Source of the DNA: Purpureocillium takamizusanense
Taxonomy: Eukaryota; Ascomycota; Sordariomycetes; Hypocreales; Ophiocordycipitaceae
Reading direction: 5' to 3'
Assembly (NCBI RefSeq): GCF_022605165.1
Contig: NC_063070.1
Location: 2,790,001 to 2,854,000, forward strand
DNA length: 64,000 nt
The notes below the pieces were generated by a model, which saw nothing but the letters and a program-made list of their open reading frames with translations, ran no database searches and was not told where the DNA came from. The translations under genes were made by a program, and so were the position numbers. Shown piece after piece: positions 58,899 to 64,000 of the stretch. Within the stretch, counting starts at the first letter, position 1, and each line of letters begins with the position of its first letter.

Positions 58899-60406
58899 TC
58901 ACCTCGACGCTGCCTTGGATTGCGCCGCCCTCATTTCCACGGCGCGTTTGTACGGCGGAGCGATGGGAGGCTGGACGGGGTCCAACGAGACGTAGTCCTC
59001 GGGGAGTTGGTACGAGGCGTCCGAGTCAAACGCCGATAGATCGCCGCAAGCAATAAACGGCGCAATCCATCTTGTGCTCCTCGAGCTGCCCTTTGGGGTT
59101 TTGTCGTCGTCATGGTTGTCCGTGTCGTCGTAGGCTTCCATCTCAACCACGCCGTCTGCACATGCAGCGGCACCCACACTCGTGGCGGCAACGTCATCCT
59201 GCCAGGTGCCCCTCGCCGGATCCTGCATGACGGCCCCGGCCACGACGGGGAGCTGCATCTCCCGCGCCCTGGCCATGGCGTCGAGGCGGCGGCCCACGCC
59301 GAGGGGCTCCTCGAGGCTGGCGCGGAACCCGGCGGGCGGGCGGAAGTCGAGGCACACGATGAAGGCCTCGACGCTGCTGGCGCGGCTGCTGCGGGGCTTG
59401 GCGACGACGACCCGGTCGAAGAAGACCTTGAGCTGCGCGTAGAGCACGTCGACGTTGCGGCCGCGGAAGATCTTGGCCACGAACTTGCCCCCGGGCCTGA
59501 GCACGCACAGCGCGAGGTTGAGCGCCGCGAAGAGCAGCTGCGACTGCACGTAGATGTCGAGGTCGTGCAGGCCCGTCACGTCGGGCGCGCCGTCGCTGAT
59601 GACCAGGTCCACGGGGTGCGACGCTTTGCCGTGCGCATCGTCGCCATCATGGCTGCCGTCACTGCCGTCGTTGTATGTGTGATTGCTGTGGCTCCCTCCG
59701 TCGGCGGGGCTCGGGTCGAGGGCGCGCAGGAGCAGCGGCACCGTCGCCGGGTGCGTGATGTCGGCGCGGAGGGTCGTGATGCCGGCGAGCGGCGAGATGG
59801 GCTGCAGGTCAATGGCTACAATCTTGACCTCGGGGCGGCGGCGCGACTGCTGCTGCTGCTGCTGCTGCGTCTGGGCGGGGGTCTCGTCGGGTCTCGTCGT
59901 CGTGGGATCCGCATCTGTATCGTTTTTGGCGGCGGCAGCGTCATCAGGAAAGACGGCGAGCATCCGCCGGCGCAGCTCCGCGTCGCGATCCCGCCACGCC
60001 GCGCGCCCGAACCGGTCGCCCTGGATGAGCACCCGCGACAGCACCTGCGACCAGCTGCCCGGCGCGGCGCACAGGTCCACGACGCGCGTGACGCCGGAGA
60101 AGAGGTCGAATTCTGCGAGGCAACTCTCGTCAGCCCTCTCTCTCTCTGTCTCTCTCGCTGTCTCTGTGTGTCTCTCTCTGTTCCTCTCCTTTGTCCCCCC
60201 CTCCCTCTCCTCCCAACTTCACCTGACTACCACCTCGCTCGCTCGCTCGCTCGCTCCATCAGGGGAAAGAAAAGGAACGACGTAGACGGAGGAGGAAACG
60301 CACCCTCGTCGAGCTGCAGCAGCTTAAACGCGCTGCGCGCCCGCCAGCCCTGCTCCTTGGCGAGCCGGTAGTAGGCGTCGCGCTTGTCCTTGGACGACTT
60401 GCCCAT
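58899..60406 (-). CDS. TRM7: tRNA 2'-O-ribose methyltransferase TRM7 (FtsJ family)
   Basis: Two exons on the minus strand: 60406..60304 and 60112..58899; 438 aa. The join gives [22 protein letters not shown]. Exon 1 starts [19 protein letters not shown] and supplies catalytic Lys28. The SAM motif [14 protein letters not shown], the Asp motif [25 protein letters not shown] (Lys) and SSVEAFIVC (Glu) complete the K-D-K-E tetrad. The family methylates ribose 32 and 34 of tRNA anticodon loops with partners Trm732 and Trm734. Yeast Trm7 has 310 residues. The extra length here comes from a Q7-containing, D/T-rich insert after DRFGRAAW, an H/D/S-rich insert before DLVISDG, and an acidic C-terminal insert. 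The 191-bp intron is CT-microsatellite-rich. Confidence 0.95.
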
Positions 60407-60919
60407 GGCGGTGTGTGTGTGCGTTGTCGTGCCGTGATCGTGCCGTGTCGTATCCCTCCCGGCGTCCTGCCGGCCGTCGGTCGTCGTTGTCGTCTGGGTC
60501 GGTTTGGACGGACCGTGACGTGTGCGTATCTACGAAAGTAGACGTCTGAAAGGTCAGTCAGTCAGTCGGTCGGGCTGGCGGCGGCCACGGCACAGAGACA
60601 ATGCTTGGTTGGAGCTTCAGAATTTTTGGTGGTGCTGGCTGGCTGCTGCATGTGCCCCGCCGCGGGGTTCGAGTGAAAGCTACGTACCCTACATCGATTA
60701 CTACTACGATGCACAACAACTCAAGCAATGGCTGTTCCTACACCAATTGACTGTGAGAGTTGATCTCTATTGAGTCTGAATTGGTATACATCACATCCTG
60801 CAGTTGTCAGTCGAAACTCTGCCACGTCAATGTTGTTGTAGATGCATCATCATCTATTGACTGCGACGCCAAAACACGCCTGCTTATTATGCAGCCGACC
60901 ACCCGCTTACAGTTCCGAC
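60407..60919. other. Intergenic region between MON2 and TRM7
   Basis: 513 bp between two minus-strand genes: the MON2 3' UTR and the TRM7 promoter. A (CGTG)-rich patch lies near 60412-60450 and short (AGTC)n near 60554-60568. No gene was supported. Confidence 0.6.
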
Positions 60920-63900
60920 TCAAACAATCCCCAATTCATCTCCCACAACCTCCAGAGCCTGCCTCAGCAGTTGCAGGACCTTGGCGTCCCCTCCCACACC
61001 GAGCGACTTGACCAGCAATGGGTACAGCCTCAGCAAATGCTTCCTCCCCTCGCCCTCCGCCCCCTTGACCGCTGGAATGGCGGCGCTGGCGCTCTCCAGG
61101 TCGACAAGCTTCCTCAGCGTCCAGGTCAGCTCCTTCCGCTGGCTCAGCGGCTGTGGCATCCTCCCTCGCAGTGGCTGGTCGGCGACGTATGCCCGGAGCG
61201 TCAGCGCGCATCGCAGAATGAGAAACGGTGCCGTCGTGCGCGCGATACGGGCTCGGCCCGCGGAATCAGCCTTGGTCTCGCCACCTGACCTGGGCTCCTG
61301 CGCGGCTACGAGAGCGAATAGCTCGTCAAACACGACGTATGCCATCTGTGCGCGCGTCGATGGCGGAGCCGCCACTGTGCGCCCTGCCCGCGGCGCGTAT
61401 AGTGCTGACAGGCTCGCAACATCTCCCTTGTCGGTCAAAGACTCTTCCTCGGACGTGGATTTGTGAATAATCGACATCTGGAAGAGGCTCCTGGCATACG
61501 ATCTTCTTGTCTTGTCTGCCACTGACTCTCCGCCGAGCGCAGGAATGATCAATGCGCGAAGCTTGTGAAATGACTCAATGTCGAAGGCCTCGTCATCGGC
61601 AAAGTTGGTCCCAGCAGGCGCAGTCTCTGTATCTGCGCTGACGATGCCATCTGCCACTGATACGACCACCGTCCATATGGTCTCCACCGTCTTGCGGGGA
61701 ACGCCCAGCGGCCCGAGTCTACCAAGCGTCGCCTCCAGGACCCCCAAGGCCGATGATGTCGCTAGTCGCCACGGCTGCGTTGACCTGGTTACTGTCCGGA
61801 ACTGATATTTGAGTGCGATAGGCCTGTACAGCGCAGACAGGGCTGTGGCAAGTGCGCCGCTCGTGTAGATGTCCTTATCGGACGCATGGGTCACAACGAG
61901 GCCCTCCAGGATTTGCATGCTCGCCTTCGACATGGCAATGTACGTTCGTCGCGGGCCACCGGACTCATGTGTCTGTTCCAGGTCATATGCGAGGGTGACA
62001 AACTCTGAGGCCTGCTTGATCATCACCGAAGGCACTCCTGCCACGTCTGTTCGGATCATCTGAATGGCGGCCAAGGTCTGTGTCTGCAAGGGAGTCGCGG
62101 TCTCAATATCCAGAACGTAGCCTCCGACGGACGCCTCCTCGACAGTTTCGCGCAGCAACGTGAGGATACGCTCCACCCTACCCACGTCTAGCTTGCTCTG
62201 AATCAGCTTGTACACCTCGCGGAGAGCCGCGACGTAAGCGATCAGACAGTTCTGGTTGTCTTCGACTTTGCCTGCAGTGCTGACGGAGGTTGGTATGCCG
62301 CGGGACCATAAATCCCACGCAAATTCGACCGTCGTATCGTTGAACACGGATTTCTCGTCACGGCCCGTTTGCGATAATACGTGGCTCAGCGCCTTGAACG
62401 TAGCAGTGTTGACGTCAAGAATGTGAAAGTCCAGGAGACGTGCAAAATGACCCAGTAGCTCGCGCCACAGTTGGTTGAAGGAAGGATGCGCCGTCAGCTT
62501 GTCGATGTAATTAGCCAGCAAGGTCGAGATGCCGTTGAGAACAACGACGGCGGTCCCGTGCCACTCTTCTCGATTCGCTCCTTCTGAATCCGCGTCTTCG
62601 GCACCCTTGAGCTCATCTTCGAGTGAAGTAATGAGCTGGAAAATGACAAATTTTATGCAGAGGGACCAGGCTTCCGGGCTGAGGCGGTCACCGTACGCGT
62701 CGAAAATGCGAAGAAGGGTCTGGATCGCACTGTTCCGCAGCTCCAGCCTCTCGTCTGAAGCAACCGTCGTCAGTCTCAGGAGGAGCAGCATCCATAAGGC
62801 TGCATCGGATCCACTCTGGCTGCGATCGGCGGCCAGCTTCTCCAGCCCCGAGTTGTTCGCGCCCTTCATCAGCTCGGCAGTGATGCCCAGGCTCTCGCCC
62901 TTGGTAGACAGAAAATCGGAGAGTACCCAGAAGAACGTGACGGTCTGCTTTCCGTTAGGCCAAGACTCGTGACGTAGGAGGCCAGACTTACCGTGAGGGC
63001 TATGTTGAGGTCATCGTCTTGCGAGCAAAACTTGTACAGAGTGTCCACGAGGATAAGGAAGCAAGAGTTTGGCAGAGACGCCAGGAAATCAGAGCAGATG
63101 AGCTGCAAAGAGCTAAAGGCCGACCGAACGAGCTTGGAGGACCGCGTAGTGAGCAGCCCGGGATTGGCAACGGAGCCTCTTCTTTCTGCCACTGGTGGAT
63201 TTGAGGCGAAGACGGTGCCAATGATGTCAAATGTGACATCCCAGCCGCTGACAAGATTCTCACCGCAGCCCTCCACGATGCTCTTCAAGCCCTCGAGGAT
63301 TATCCTGTGCACGTCCACGTCTGTAGCGACGTTGGCAACAGACGCACCCCTGGCGTGCTTCAGTAATGGCTTCAAAGCCTCGCGTAATGCGCCCAGCACT
63401 CGCAACTGAATCGGCCCCCGAGATTCAGCAGACATGGATGTGGCGGCATTTGCAGACTCCAACATCAATCGTGCAAGAATCTCCGCGGCTTTGACCCGCA
63501 CCGGCGGAGCCATGGCGGGCGAATCGAGCGTATGAATGAGCTCTTCAGTCAACCTATCCCAGCCCGAGGCCGCGGGATCGGTAGTCAAGAGCCGCCCGAT
63601 ATTGATGGCCGCAAGCTCACCGAGCTTCGCCAATGCGAAGAGATATTCCTGCGTCGAAGAGCCGGCGGCTTGACTCGAGAAACTCAGAACCCGCCTGTGC
63701 TGGCCGGGAAGCGGACGCAGCGGCTTGTCGTCTCCCGAAGGCGAATGGCTCTTGTTGTTTATCGCCATCCCTCCCCCAGGCCCCTGCTCGAGCAGGCCAC
63801 ACATTGCTTCTACAACTTCCATGAAGGCTGTGTTAGGAAAGTCTACGCTGCTTTCGATGAGCCTGGACGCGGCAGTCTCAACTGAGCGGACCTCGTGGTT

Positions 63901-64000
63901 GAAATTCGACATGAGCGAGCTGTTGTCGCCTTCGGGCTGATCTTGGCCACGGCTGAGCGACGGAGTCCTCCCCGGGGACTTTCCTGTGACGAAGAGTACA
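60920..64000 (-). CDS. MON2: MON2-like endosome/Golgi trafficking protein, 3' part
   Basis: The gene is cut by the right window edge. Exons on the minus strand: >64000..62992 and 62944..60920, joined across a 47-bp intron (donor gtaagt, branch ctaac, acceptor agcag) as NIALTTVTFFWVLSDFL. About 1010 residues are visible. The segment RNSAIQTLLRIFDAYGDRLSPEAWSLC is the MON2 C-terminal signature. The rest is helical repeat (HEAT/ARM-like), as expected for this Sec7-BIG relative that lacks the GEF domain. Mon2 acts with Dop1 and Neo1 at the trans-Golgi and endosomes in recycling traffic. The frame is open to the window end, with PGRTPSLSRGQ near the edge. The N-terminal DCB/HUS regions lie outside. 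Confidence 0.92.

Noticed and set aside
59112..60371. 419-codon plus-strand frame opposite TRM7
   Set aside because: Antisense shadow of the GC-rich TRM7 exons, spanning their intron without splice logic.

Overview
The window is nuclear DNA of a filamentous ascomycete, most likely a Sordariomycete and perhaps Hypocreales. The evidence is compact GC-rich genes, introns mostly of 47-233 bp with GTRNGT donors and CTRAY branch sites, and fungal versions of MDM1, PEX11, CPC1, Ure2-like GST, TRM7, TRM8 and HOM6. The species is an inference. No rRNA, canonical tRNA, CRISPR array or intact transposon was found.

Left block (1-16969): the 3' end of CAF40, an MDM1-type PXA-RGS-PX protein, an Srp2-like SR splicing factor with seven exons (one of only 6 nt), PEX11 and fructose-1,6-bisphosphatase head to head, a DUF1295 membrane protein and a CIA30-domain protein.

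Centre (16970-40614): about 23.6 kb holding one supported gene, a small bZIP transcription factor (23258-24249). It has 6.3 kb of microsatellite-rich non-coding DNA on its 3' side and 16.4 kb of gene-free DNA on its 5' side. This desert is the main anomaly of the window.

Right block (40615-64000): Ure2-like GST, tRNA m7G methyltransferase TRM8, a 99-aa membrane protein, homoserine dehydrogenase HOM6, a CCDC174-like protein, the cross-pathway control bZIP CPC1/GCN4 with a complex start region, a TMEM53/DUF829 hydrolase, a secreted cysteine-rich protein, a GNAT acetyltransferase, tRNA 2'-O-methyltransferase TRM7, and the 3' two-thirds or so of MON2.

Functional links: HOM6 is a classical target pathway of CPC1, which lies 2.6 kb away. 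PEX11 and FBP1 share one intergenic region and both serve growth on fatty acids or other gluconeogenic carbon. TRM7 and TRM8 both methylate tRNA. MDM1, PEX11 and MON2 act in organelle and membrane traffic. Exon coordinates were worked out by hand from reading frame and splice signals, and coding lengths were checked for divisibility by three.
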